Shown piece by piece: positions 10,801-17,685 of a stretch of 64,000 bases of DNA. Below the pieces are notes generated by a model. It was not told the DNA's origin. It searched no databases and saw only the letters and a program-made list of their open reading frames with translations. The stretch is taken from positions 45,355-109,354 of the forward strand of contig CAZWGA010000012.1 in the NCBI GenBank assembly GCA_964633285.1, read 5' to 3'. The stretch is from 20CM-2-55-15 sp964633285 (GTDB lineage Bacteria > Acidobacteriota > Terriglobia > 20CM-2-55-15). The number at the start of each line of letters is the position of its first letter. The first letter of the stretch is position 1. The translations under genes were made by a program, and so were the position numbers.

Positions 10801-11386
10801 CGCCCGACTGCCCGAAGTTAGCCGAACTCAGCCGCGTTACCGCCGCGAGGTTCCCGGCGACTTCCGCTTCGTTTCGGCATATGCGCATTCCGATTCCGCC
10901 GCCTCCCGCCGTGCTCTTGAGGATGACGGGATAACCGCAACGCCCGGCCTGTTCATGGGCGTCGCGGAGGTCCCGCAACAATCCGGTCCCCGGAAGCAGA
11001 GGAATTCCTTCCTGCATTGCAATCTCGCGCGCTGTGTGTTTCATGCCGAGCAGACGCATTTGTTCGGCAGTGGGTCCGAGAAAGACAATGCCGGCCTTCT
11101 CGCACGCTTCGGCGAAATCGGCATTCTCGCTAAGGAATCCATAACCCGGGTGAATGGCTTCAGCGCCGTGGTCGAGGGCAGCTTTGAGAATCGCGTCTTT
11201 TTGCAGATAGCTTTCCGCGGCAGGCGGCGGCCCGATCCTTACTGCTGCATTGGCCTGCGCGACGTGAGACGAGTGCCGGTCCGCTTCGGAATAGACAACA
11301 ACGGAAGAAACACCCATGCGCCGGAGAGTTCGAATGATCCTGCACGCAATGACACCGCGATTGGCGATCAGAATTCTTCGAAACAT
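7892..11386 (-). CDS. Biotin-dependent urea/guanidine carboxylase
   Basis: A 1164-residue multidomain carboxylase. An ATP-grasp biotin carboxylase (about 1-450; starts MFRRILIANRGVIACRI, glycine-rich loop STAGGGGIGMR) is followed by KipA/AHS2-like (about 475-780) and KipI/AHS1-like (about 790-1000) carboxyltransferase domains. A C-terminal biotinyl domain has the site EAMKM, with Lys1127 as the predicted biotinylated residue. Length and order match urea carboxylase. In this gene context (two DUF1989 proteins plus a taurine-type ABC importer), homologues have been shown to carboxylate guanidine rather than urea. I therefore favour guanidine carboxylase, but the sequence alone does not settle substrate choice. 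It begins one base after the preceding stop and overlaps atzF by four bases. Confidence 0.9.
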   Translation of the reverse strand: MFRRILIANRGVIACRIIRTLRRMGVSSVVVYSEADRHSSHVAQANAAVRIGPPPAAESYLQKDAILKAALDHGAEAIHPGYGFLSENADFAEACEKAGIVFLGPTAEQMRLLGMKHTAREIAMQEGIPLLPGTGLLRDLRDAHEQAGRCGYPVILKSTAGGGGIGMRICRNEAEVAGNLAAVTRLSSANFGQSGVYLERYVENARHIEVQIFGDGAGNVIALGERDCSAQRRNQKVIEETPAPGLSAAVRQQLWERAEHLARAVKYRSAGTVEFLYDSDREDFFFLEVNTRLQVEHGVTEEVTGVDLVEWMVRLGAGELAPLQQLRPAPSGASIQVRIYAEDASHDFRPSAGVLTEVVLPDDARCETWVQRGTEVTPFYDPMLAKIIVRAESRAAAVDSLQQALAEARFDGLETNLDYLRSVVADQRFLTGGFSTSFLGHCDYQPRAIEVIDAGMQTTVQDYPGRLGYWHAGVPPSGPMDSLAFRCANHLVGNPDSAAALECTMTGPSLRFHSDAVIAITGADMHACLDGQPVSCWETIEVAAGAELRLGSAQHGARAYIAVRGGIDVPQYLGSRSTFILGKFGGHAGRTIQAGDMLRWGKAEAQTPLLKRVSPCDLPVPIYSNEWNIGATYGPHGAPDFFTDEDIETIFSTPWKVHYNSDRTGVRLIGPKPKWARRDGGEAGLHPSNIHDNAYAIGAMDFTGDMPVLLGPDGPSLGGFVCPLVIADDELWKLGQLRPGDTVRFERVNDEPCILHSNGDTVYRASGDRYLLIEIGPNVLNLNLRFRVHQLERILRQQYLPGIIDVTPGIRSLQIHYDSRILAREELIACMEACTEMLQDSGNTSLPVRTVHLPLSWDDPATQLAIRKYMQSVRPDAPWCPSNIEFIRRINGLDSIDDVYRIVFDASYLVLGLGDVYLGAPVATPLDPRHRLVTTKYNPARTWTAENSVGIGGAYLCVYGMEGPGGYQFVGRTVQMWNTHRSTREFVPGTPWLLRFFDQIRFFPVSADELLEMRDAFPHGKYSPKIEHSDFSWNTYQQLLRKTSREAAEFKERQHEAFVAERERWAAAGQEEFVEPLETSPAATATRIPQGCEAVRSPMTASVWQIAVEPGQRVGAGERVIVLEAMKMEFVVVAPADGVVEVVHCARGGIVTAGQNLATLRVNS

Positions 11387-11387
11387 C

Positions 11388-12044
11388 TCAATCCGCTGCG
11401 TCCCAAATGAGGACTTGAATGGGAGTGGGGTTATACGCGTTACAGGGATTGTTCAGTTGCGGACAGTTGCTGATGACGGCAAGAACGTCCATCTCGGCGC
11501 GGAGTTCAACATATTTTCCGGGACCCGATACACCGTCTTCGAACGTCAGTCCTCCTTCGGGAGTGACCGGAACGTTCATGAAGAAGTTGATATTGTGCGC
11601 GATGTCCCGTTTTTCAAATCCGTTTCCCCACGCGAGCGCCGCTTTGACAAAACTCTGCCGGCAAGCGTGCATATGCCGCTTCTCGATGGCGTAGCGGACC
11701 ATGTTGCTTTCCGTGGCGCATGCGCCGCCCAGCGTGTCGTGACGTCCACAGGTGTCGGCAACAATCGTCAGAAGAACATTTCCGCGCGATGACATGAGTC
11801 TGGTTCCTGCGGTGAGGTAGATGTTGGCCTGAGCTCGAATCGTATCCTGCGCCGAGTATCGGTCTTCGTAGTCGCGCGCATTGTAGAAAAGAGTGTCCGC
11901 CGCCTGGTTGCCTTCGACATCCACGATACGAAGACACTGACCTTTACTCACTTCATGAATCCATGGCTCGCCCGCGGGCACAATCGCGTTATACCGCGCT
12001 CGTCCCGGATCCAGTGAACTTTCGATGAGATTCCTGCCTTTCAT
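11388..12044 (-). CDS. DUF1989 protein, UAAP2 / carboxyguanidine deiminase subunit
   Basis: A 218-residue DUF1989 protein, traditionally called urea carboxylase-associated protein 2. Recognisable blocks are VPAGEPWIHEVSKGQCLRI at about 23-41 and VEGNQAADTLFYNA just after, and near the C-terminus PGKYVELRAEMDVLAVISN with NPCNAYNPTPIQVLIWD. Known biology: the two DUF1989 proteins beside such carboxylases form a heterodimeric deiminase converting carboxyguanidine to allophanate plus ammonia, which links the carboxylase to allophanate hydrolase. It lies 17 bases after the paralogous gene and one base before the carboxylase. No strong ribosome binding site precedes the ATG, so it may depend on coupling to its upstream neighbour. 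Confidence 0.85.
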   Translation of the reverse strand: MKGRNLIESSLDPGRARYNAIVPAGEPWIHEVSKGQCLRIVDVEGNQAADTLFYNARDYEDRYSAQDTIRAQANIYLTAGTRLMSSRGNVLLTIVADTCGRHDTLGGACATESNMVRYAIEKRHMHACRQSFVKAALAWGNGFEKRDIAHNINFFMNVPVTPEGGLTFEDGVSGPGKYVELRAEMDVLAVISNCPQLNNPCNAYNPTPIQVLIWDAAD

Positions 12045-12061
12045 AATTTCAACGAAGCGGC

Positions 12062-12760
12062 CTACATGAAATAGCGTTCCGTAAGAACGAATCCCCGCGC
12101 GTTTTCAGGCCGGGACGTGCGGCATGGATCGTCTTTCGCCGGCGCACTTACTTTTCGGATCGATACGTTCACGGCTTTCGGCGCGTAGGAAGAATTCGGA
12201 TCGAGCGGATGCGGACACGTATTGAGAATCATCAACACGTTCATTTCCGCGCGAAGCTCCACATAGTCTCCGGGCTTCGAGTGATTCGCGGCGAAGCGCA
12301 TGTTGCCGCCGCCATCGACGGTCACCTTGCTGAAAAAGTTGATTGGGGCCGCCATGTCACGAGGCGACAGTCCGTATTTCGCGAGTTCGATGGCAAAGCC
12401 GTCATAAGCATTCTGATGCCAGGAATTCCGGTGTTCCTGGTATCGGGCGGCGCCGTATTTGGCTTCGACGAGCGAAGCGTTCGAGCACCCGCTCAGCGGA
12501 TCATGCCAGCCCAACGAGTCTGCGGTGATCGAACAAAGAATTCGTCCCATGTCCGAATACAGAACGTAACCGCGAGTGAGACGTGCGATGTGCTGGGCCT
12601 TGAGCGTGTCGGGCATGTTGTAGCGTTCGGATGGATTTTCCCAGTTATAAAGGATGGCGCCTACATTGGCGCCGCCCTCGATGTCGGTGATGCGGAGGGC
12701 GGTGCAGCGCTTCAGCACGTGCGACCACGTTGCCGCGGGTTCTATCTTGTCTTCAAACAA
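12062..12760 (-). CDS. DUF1989 protein, UAAP1 / carboxyguanidine deiminase subunit
   Basis: The second DUF1989 protein, about 232 residues. Conserved family text is clear: LRITDIEGGANVGAILYNW, RYNMPDTLKAQHIA, YSDMGRILCSITADS and PGDYVELRAEMNVLMILNT. The longest frame begins at 12856 deep inside the ANTAR gene and would add about 30 basic residues unlike the family. I prefer the TTG at 12760, which overlaps the ANTAR stop by eight bases and has AAGGAG twelve bases upstream. With its neighbour it probably forms the carboxyguanidine deiminase. The histidine, aspartate and cysteine residues around SLGWHDPLSGCSNAS are candidates for the active or metal site by family comparison. Confidence 0.83.
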   Translation of the reverse strand: MFEDKIEPAATWSHVLKRCTALRITDIEGGANVGAILYNWENPSERYNMPDTLKAQHIARLTRGYVLYSDMGRILCSITADSLGWHDPLSGCSNASLVEAKYGAARYQEHRNSWHQNAYDGFAIELAKYGLSPRDMAAPINFFSKVTVDGGGNMRFAANHSKPGDYVELRAEMNVLMILNTCPHPLDPNSSYAPKAVNVSIRKVSAPAKDDPCRTSRPENARGFVLTERYFM

Positions 12761-14030
12761 GTTCTTTCTTTTCTCCTTTGCGGTGGAGTTCCTCGGCAAG
12801 AATGATGGCCTCGGCAAGATCGCGCATGGGCCGCCGCAAACGGCGCGCTTCGCCACGCAGGTTCAGGTACGCCTGCTCTTCCGTGAGGCCGTGTCGATGC
12901 TGGAGGATTCCCTTCGCCCGTTCGACGATCTTTCGTTCTTCGAGCGTTCGTTTCATTTCGAGGGATTCGGAAATCAACCGCGCGTTTTCGACGGCCAGCG
13001 CAGCCTGCCCGGCAACCGCTTTCGCAAAGCCGATGTCTTCAGGTGAGAACGAGCGGCGGTCGGTGGTGTAAATGTTCAGCGTGCCGATGACCTTCTGCCC
13101 GACCAGCAGAGGTACCGACAGCAGGGAATTGAGACCGGACCGGCGGGCCAGTTCGGGATATTTGTACGATTTTTCCGAGGCAACGTCTGCAACCGTCACG
13201 AGCTGTTTCTCGCGGACGACGCGTCCGATCAGCGAGTCTTCGATTTTGACGGGAAGCTTCTGCATGTAATCGGGCGACGAGCATCGTGCTGCCTTGATCG
13301 ACAGTTCCTGCTTGTCTTCGTCCACGATCATGATGGAACACACCGGAGAATTGAACGTTTCCGCTACCATTTCCGCAATCACCTGCAGAATCCGGTCGAG
13401 ATAATCCTCCGTGGTAATCGTGTGGCCGACAGCCCCGAGCAGTTCGAATTTCTTCGTTGCGGCCTGCGATCGCTCCGACAGGCGCGCTTTCGCGATGGCG
13501 CCACCCATCTGTTCGGCAACGTAACCCAGCAGCGCGACTTCTTCGCGTGAATGCTTGTGCTTTTGCTTGTGATGCACATTGATTACGCCGATGACGTCTC
13601 CGCTGCTGATGAGCGGAACCGACAGAAAGGCTTCGTATGTGTCTTCCGGCAGCGAGGCAAATGATTTGAACCTTGGATCGCTGGACGCATGCGAAGCTAG
13701 CGCCACCACGGATTGATGCTTTGCCACCCAGCCCGTCACACCTTCGCCGATCTTGAGGCGGATCTTTCCGATTTCCGCATCGTGAGGCAACTGGGAGGCG
13801 CACAGTACGATTTCCGCGCTGGAAGGCTCAAGCAGATAAACGAGGCACGCATCGCAATTGGTGACACCCACGACGATGCCGACGAGTTCACCCAGCATCT
13901 TCTCAAGGGACAGGCGCGAGCTGACGATTCCGCTGATCCGATGCAGCAGCGCGAGTTGAGATACGTCTTCTCCGGTCTGAGCAGTTGGTTCAGTCAAATT
14001 GAAACACTCCTTTGATTCAAGTGTGCGCAT
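12753..14030 (-). CDS. GAF-GAF-ANTAR transcription antiterminator
   Basis: A 425-residue regulator. It has two GAF sensor domains (about 25-170 and 190-345; the second contains SLIGRVVREKQLVTVADV and LLVGQKVIGTLNIYT) and a C-terminal ANTAR RNA-binding domain (about 350-415; MKRTLEERKIVERAKGI and GLTEEQAYLNLR). ANTAR proteins bind paired RNA hairpins in leaders and prevent termination, commonly for nitrogen compounds (NasR, AmiR, EutV). It sits inside the transporter/carboxylase operon, which makes that operon its likely target. No receiver domain is present, so a small ligand bound by GAF is the likelier input. The ribosome binding site GGGAG, six bases from the ATG, lies in a hairpin at 14038-14057. 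Confidence 0.88.
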   Translation of the reverse strand: MRTLESKECFNLTEPTAQTGEDVSQLALLHRISGIVSSRLSLEKMLGELVGIVVGVTNCDACLVYLLEPSSAEIVLCASQLPHDAEIGKIRLKIGEGVTGWVAKHQSVVALASHASSDPRFKSFASLPEDTYEAFLSVPLISSGDVIGVINVHHKQKHKHSREEVALLGYVAEQMGGAIAKARLSERSQAATKKFELLGAVGHTITTEDYLDRILQVIAEMVAETFNSPVCSIMIVDEDKQELSIKAARCSSPDYMQKLPVKIEDSLIGRVVREKQLVTVADVASEKSYKYPELARRSGLNSLLSVPLLVGQKVIGTLNIYTTDRRSFSPEDIGFAKAVAGQAALAVENARLISESLEMKRTLEERKIVERAKGILQHRHGLTEEQAYLNLRGEARRLRRPMRDLAEAIILAEELHRKGEKKELV

Positions 14031-14037
14031 TGGCTAC

Positions 14038-14057
14038 TCCCTTCCTGGAAGAAGGGA
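14038..14057 (-). promoter_or_regulatory. Hairpin sequestering the ribosome binding site of the ANTAR gene
   Basis: On the minus strand a 7-bp stem (TCCCTTC / GAAGGGA) closes a 6-base loop. Its 3' arm supplies the GGGAG ribosome binding site six bases before the ATG at 14030. If formed, it would lower translation of the antiterminator relative to its operon neighbours. The loop (TTCCAG) lacks the A1/G4 pattern of known ANTAR target loops, so autoregulation through this hairpin is only a possibility. Confidence 0.5.
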
Positions 14058-14107
14058 ATATGCAATGGACATGCCATCGGTTTTACGTCTTCACGCGAGG
14101 GCCGGAA

Positions 14108-15007
14108 TTACGGCAAATACTGGGCTCTCGCCGGCCGCTCTGCAGCCCCTTCTCCCGAAGGGAGCGGGCTTCCATTCCTACATTCCTGTCGCTTCAAAAA
14201 CACGTGAGTTACATTTCTGTCGGAGTCGGGCGGACTGGATGCCCCCTCGATCTCCTTTATCGCAAACTGAATCTCATTTTCGGGCGAATCGAAATCGAGA
14301 TGCGGCACTGCGGCGTCGAGCGCGACGGGACCGGCCAGAGCAATAACGCGCGTACTCAGGCAGACGGCTTCCCGGGTATTGTGCGTTACAAAGACGATGG
14401 TCGTCCGTGTCTGACTCCAGAGTTCCTTGATGAGCCGCTGCATCCCCCGCCGCGTCCCCGGGTCCAGCGCGCTGAATGCTTCGTCCATCAGCAGAATCGG
14501 AGGCTGCATGATGAGCGCCTGAGCGATTGCCACGCGTTGCTGCATGCCGCCCGAAAGCTGGTGCGGGTATTTGCGCGCGTCGGCTTTGTCGAGTCCGAGA
14601 TTGGTAATGTAATGCATGGCCTCTTCCCGAAACTCACGCATCCGGCGATGGCGCGCCGGATGAAGCCACGACCAGGCGCCGAATTGGCCGACGTCGAGCC
14701 CAAACGTTACGTTGTCGAGCACGGTCTTATCCGGAAACAGCGAATACTTCTGAGGTACGTAGCCGCACAGCCGGTCCGGCTGCGACCGCTCGAGGCCATT
14801 TACAAGAACACGGCCGCGTGTCGGCTGCTGCTCACCGAGGATCAGTCTCAGCAGTGTCGATTTTCCGCGCCCGGTCTGGCCGACAATGGAAACGAATTCG
14901 CCGTTTTCGATATCGAGATGGATGTCTTCGAGGACGCGTTTGATGGATCCATCTCCCGCGGCGTAGTCGACCTGAACGGATTCCATCCGGATAATCGGAC
15001 TCGGCAT
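14108..15007 (-). CDS. ABC importer ATPase (nitrate/taurine type), guanidine/urea operon
   Basis: A 299-residue ABC ATPase of the NrtD/TauB/SsuB class. Walker A is GQTGRGKST (about residues 43-51), the signature is LSGGMQQR, Walker B is ILLMDEAFSALD, and the switch histidine is in FVTHN. The start at 15007 has AGGAG six bases upstream and lies two bases after the permease stop; an upstream ATG inside the permease is less likely. It powers uptake of the nitrogen compound processed by the carboxylase. Odd: the last ~20 residues (GSPLPSGEGAAERPARAQ) do not look like this family and are encoded by a small palindromic repeat at 14145-14169, so the original C-terminus seems to have been extended by repeat insertion. 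Confidence 0.88.
   Translation of the reverse strand: MPSPIIRMESVQVDYAAGDGSIKRVLEDIHLDIENGEFVSIVGQTGRGKSTLLRLILGEQQPTRGRVLVNGLERSQPDRLCGYVPQKYSLFPDKTVLDNVTFGLDVGQFGAWSWLHPARHRRMREFREEAMHYITNLGLDKADARKYPHQLSGGMQQRVAIAQALIMQPPILLMDEAFSALDPGTRRGMQRLIKELWSQTRTTIVFVTHNTREAVCLSTRVIALAGPVALDAAVPHLDFDSPENEIQFAIKEIEGASSPPDSDRNVTHVFLKRQECRNGSPLPSGEGAAERPARAQYLP
14145..14169. repeat. Small palindromic repeat inside the ATPase 3' end
   Basis: An imperfect hairpin with arms CTCCC / GGGAG (14152-14156 and 14160-14164), a GAA loop and an outer GCCC / GGGC pairing. It encodes the SPLPSGEG peptide at the end of the ABC ATPase. Peptides of this kind are familiar translations of dispersed REP-like palindromes, so I read it as a repeat inserted into the 3' end of the gene. 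Confidence 0.45.
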
Positions 15008-15009
15008 CG

Positions 15010-15858
15010 TTACTCCTGGAACCATGGATGCATTTTGCGATTAACGGTGTGCATCGCCAGGTCGACGGCAAACAACAGCAAAGCGACCCAGAGAACATAA
15101 GGAATGATCGTGTCCATGCCCATATGCCGCCGCAGCAGCGCAATGCGATACGCGAGTCCATCCGTCGACGCAATCATTTCCCCCGCGAAGAGAAACAGCA
15201 TCACCGCTTTCAAATTGAGCCGGATACTGTTCAGCACACGCGGCAGGATCTGCTTGAACACGATGCGATACGTTATTGCGAAGTCGCTCGCGCCGAGCGT
15301 GAACGCTTTCACCACTTGTTCGCGCGGAATGCTTTTCGCCAGGTTGAACGTGTCGAGAATGATGGTCGGGGTGACGCCGGCCACGATCAGCATGATTTTG
15401 GACAGTTCATCGATTCCGAATGCGATGAACAGAATCGGCAACAGCGACAGCGCGACGATCTTGTCGAAGAACTGGATGAATCGCAGGAATACCGCGCCGA
15501 TGTACGGAAACATCGCCATGTGCAGCCCGAGAAGCACTGCTGGAAACAGCAGCGCCATGCTGATCAGGAACCGGCGTCCTGTTGCTTTCGTGTCCATCCA
15601 GAGCATGCTGGATCGGATGCGCGCAATAAGCGGGGCACTCTCGTCAAGCGCCTGGTCTTCGCCGGCCGGCTTCAGGGCCGCGTCCTGAAAGGCGCGAATC
15701 ATCTGGGCCGCGGTCGGCGTGATGCGGTCATCGGGGTTTTCGGTGTGCCGTTGAGCGGCGATATAAAAATAAGACGCAATCCCGGCCGCAAAAAGAAACC
15801 ACGAGAGAATCCATGCCGTCGTTCGCCCGGGGGGCGTGTGAATGCGAAGCAGACTCAC
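15010..15858 (-). CDS. ABC importer permease (nitrate/taurine type), guanidine/urea operon
   Basis: A 282-residue inner-membrane permease of the BPD_transp_1 family. About six hydrophobic segments can be seen: TTAWILSWFLFAAGIASYF at the start, then FLISMALLFPAVLLGLHMAM, LSLLPILFIAF and others. The EAA-type loop that contacts the ATPase is present (about 195-225; FTLGASDF, then FKQILPRVLNSIRL). The GTG start at 15858 overlaps the binding-protein stop as GTGA, indicating translational coupling. The gene ends two bases before the ATPase start. With the binding protein and ATPase it forms the importer that defines urea/guanidine carboxylase regions. Confidence 0.88.
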   Translation of the reverse strand: MSLLRIHTPPGRTTAWILSWFLFAAGIASYFYIAAQRHTENPDDRITPTAAQMIRAFQDAALKPAGEDQALDESAPLIARIRSSMLWMDTKATGRRFLISMALLFPAVLLGLHMAMFPYIGAVFLRFIQFFDKIVALSLLPILFIAFGIDELSKIMLIVAGVTPTIILDTFNLAKSIPREQVVKAFTLGASDFAITYRIVFKQILPRVLNSIRLNLKAVMLFLFAGEMIASTDGLAYRIALLRRHMGMDTIIPYVLWVALLLFAVDLAMHTVNRKMHPWFQE

Positions 15859-16946
15859 AGTTTTCCCTGCGCGGCGAGTTGCATGTATGTTGTGGCGAAT
15901 CTCAATCGGATCCGGTCCGGCTTTCCGAGCGCCGTACCATCAACAAATTGAATTCCAACATCGTCGGCCGACCTGGTTTTCTCGCCAAGCAGTCCATGGG
16001 AAAAACAGAATTGGCGGACCAGATCCATGGTTTTCTTGACCTCAGGCGATGACGCCATCTGCGCCGCAGATTGCGGCGTGTAGTACATGTGCGTCGTGCT
16101 GAGCTGTTCTTTGTACGAGACCAGCGAATCCTGGGAGGCTTCGGCAATTCCGCTCAGGACTTTATCCAACGCAGGGCCTGTGGCGGACATCTGGCTCATC
16201 ACTTCATACCAGGCGCCCGTGATCGCCTGCGCGAATTTCTTGCCGGAGCCATCGGGGCGGTTCAGCACCTCAGTGCGAGTGACGAGAAGGTCCATGATTT
16301 CGCCGGGAATCTGCGACGAATTGAAAACCATCTTCACGTCTTTCGACTTCATGATTTGAGAGACCAGTGGTTTCCATGTCACCACCGCAGGCTTCGTTGT
16401 GTCGGCGAGAAAGGCGTATGCGATATCGGAATCGGAGGTATTGATGTATTTCACCTGCTTGATTTGATTTCCAAGTCCGTTGAGGACCATCGCCCGCTCA
16501 AAGAGATATTGCGAAACCGTTTTTTCGACGAGCATCACAGGCTTGCCGGGAATCTGCGCCAGTCCAAGATTCTGGCGCGTGATGACAGCGTCGTTGCCGT
16601 TGGAATAGTCGCCCAGAATGATTGCGGTCGTGTCGACGCCGGCGGCCGCCGGCATATCGAGAGCTTCCATGTTCGTCATTGCACAGGCGTCGATGTTTTT
16701 GGCGACGAATGCATCGAGCGACGGAGCGTAATCGAAACGCTGAACCTTGATGTTGATTCCGTATTTGTCAGCCCACTTTTTCAGGATGCCGGATTTCGAC
16801 ATGTAGTAATACGGATCCCAGCCGACATAAACCGACCAGCCTACGGTGAACGAGGGCTTTTGCTGGGCGAAAAGGCCTGCAGCCATGAACAGGATTCCCA
16901 CGAACAAACTTGCCTTCAGCAGAACGGACAAAACTCGGCCGGACAT
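15855..16946 (-). CDS. ABC importer substrate-binding protein of the urea/guanidine carboxylase region
   Basis: A 363-residue periplasmic binding protein related to nitrate/taurine (SsuA/TauA/ThiY-like) receptors. A Sec signal peptide (about 1-27, ending GLFAQ) precedes a mature chain beginning FTVGWSVYVGWDPYYYM, the pattern of the binding protein class tied to urea carboxylase loci. The start at 16946 has GGAGG eight bases upstream; the GTG five codons earlier overlaps that site and is unlikely. It is the first gene of the operon, so the leader at 16947-17300 should carry the promoter and regulatory RNA. The expected ligand, inferred from the downstream enzymes, is guanidine or urea. Confidence 0.88.
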   Translation of the reverse strand: MSGRVLSVLLKASLFVGILFMAAGLFAQQKPSFTVGWSVYVGWDPYYYMSKSGILKKWADKYGINIKVQRFDYAPSLDAFVAKNIDACAMTNMEALDMPAAAGVDTTAIILGDYSNGNDAVITRQNLGLAQIPGKPVMLVEKTVSQYLFERAMVLNGLGNQIKQVKYINTSDSDIAYAFLADTTKPAVVTWKPLVSQIMKSKDVKMVFNSSQIPGEIMDLLVTRTEVLNRPDGSGKKFAQAITGAWYEVMSQMSATGPALDKVLSGIAEASQDSLVSYKEQLSTTHMYYTPQSAAQMASSPEVKKTMDLVRQFCFSHGLLGEKTRSADDVGIQFVDGTALGKPDRIRLRFATTYMQLAAQGKL

Positions 16947-16987
16947 CAAACACACCTCCACTCTTGATAGCGCTTCGTTAGCAATTT

Positions 16988-17080
16988 CCCCTCCTCAACC
17001 GAGGAGAGGCAGAGAGTGGATGCCGGTGTTGCCAAAAAGCTGATTGTTTTGACTGCCCTCTCCTCATCTGCGGAGGAGAG
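16988..17080 (-). promoter_or_regulatory. Operon leader with two hairpins sharing the same stem
   Basis: On the minus strand, the distal hairpin (17080 to 17058) has arms CTCTCCTC / GAGGAGAG and a 7-base loop CGCAGAT. The proximal one (17009 to 16988) has a 9-bp stem, CCTCTCCTC / GAGGAGGGG, around GGTT. About 48 bases separate them, and the binding-protein ATG lies 42 bases beyond. Because the stems are nearly identical, the arms could also pair with each other, giving alternative folds. Paired hairpins upstream of an operon encoding an ANTAR protein recall the two-hairpin ANTAR target, but these loops are not the hexaloops with A1 and G4 known for that class, and no U-run follows. A pair of dispersed CCTC-rich repeats is the alternative. 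Confidence 0.4.
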
Positions 17081-17685
17081 TTTTGCTTCCGCGGCCCTCA
17101 ACGGAGAACGAGAATCCCTTCCTGACCCGACAAAAATGAAAGAACGTTTGTGATGTCCGACAGAATTGTTGTGAAAGGCGCGAGCACCCCTGAATGTATC
17201 CCGCGCAAAACTCTGCGTTTGACTCAAAACCGCATCTCGGCCCTTCTCTTGCTAAGCCAATCCGGAACCGAAGTTGACGTATGCCCTTGTTCGGCATCCG
17301 AAGCCTGCCTGGTCGCGGCGAACTCGAAGTCTCAAGACTGAACAGAGAATCGCGCGATGCATATTTTCATTCTTCTTTTAGCTTCCGCTGGTTTTATGGG
17401 TGGACAGATACGTCCATCGAACTCCGCTACGGAGTATTTGAAAGCCGGACCCGCGCGCGAGTCCGGGCAATTCAGGAATCACGAATCTGCTACCTCGAAA
17501 ACACCCGATGTTATAAAGCCATCCCATACTGATATACCAACCAATGAAATAACCGCCAGCGAACCGAAGCCAACGAGTGACGTCAAAGCTGAGCCGGCCT
17601 TAATAGCGGCGGGCATATCCCCCGATATGCCCGTTGCTGAACAACCTGTTGTCAGGCAAATCTTAATCCTTGGGGGGATTTCTCC
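17081..17685. other. Intergenic region between divergent operon leader and second receptor
   Basis: About 600 bases with no gene I can support. One frame (17357 to 17800) begins with a hydrophobic stretch but lacks a ribosome binding site and runs 115 bases into the receptor gene. The region must hold divergent promoters for the guanidine/urea operon (leftward) and the receptor (rightward); no clear -35/-10 pair was found by eye. A strong hairpin is listed separately at 17610-17633. Confidence 0.5.
17610..17633 (+). promoter_or_regulatory. 10-bp perfect hairpin in the receptor leader
   Basis: CGGGCATATC and GATATGCCCG form a perfect 10-bp stem with a CCCC loop, 52 bases before the receptor start codon. 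No U-run follows, so it is not a simple terminator. It could be an RNA structure in the leader or an operator; the function is unknown. Confidence 0.45.

Noticed and set aside
14012..15100. 362-codon plus-strand frame over the ABC ATPase
   Set aside because: Opposite strand of a clear ATPase with all motifs; the frame has no recognisable domain.
16947..17300. Guanidine riboswitch upstream of the guanidine/urea operon
   Set aside because: The minus strand has a GGTTCCGGATTGG tract reminiscent of guanidine-I, but the conserved downstream core segments are missing. No paired ACGR tetraloops (guanidine-II) or class III pseudoknot pattern were seen.
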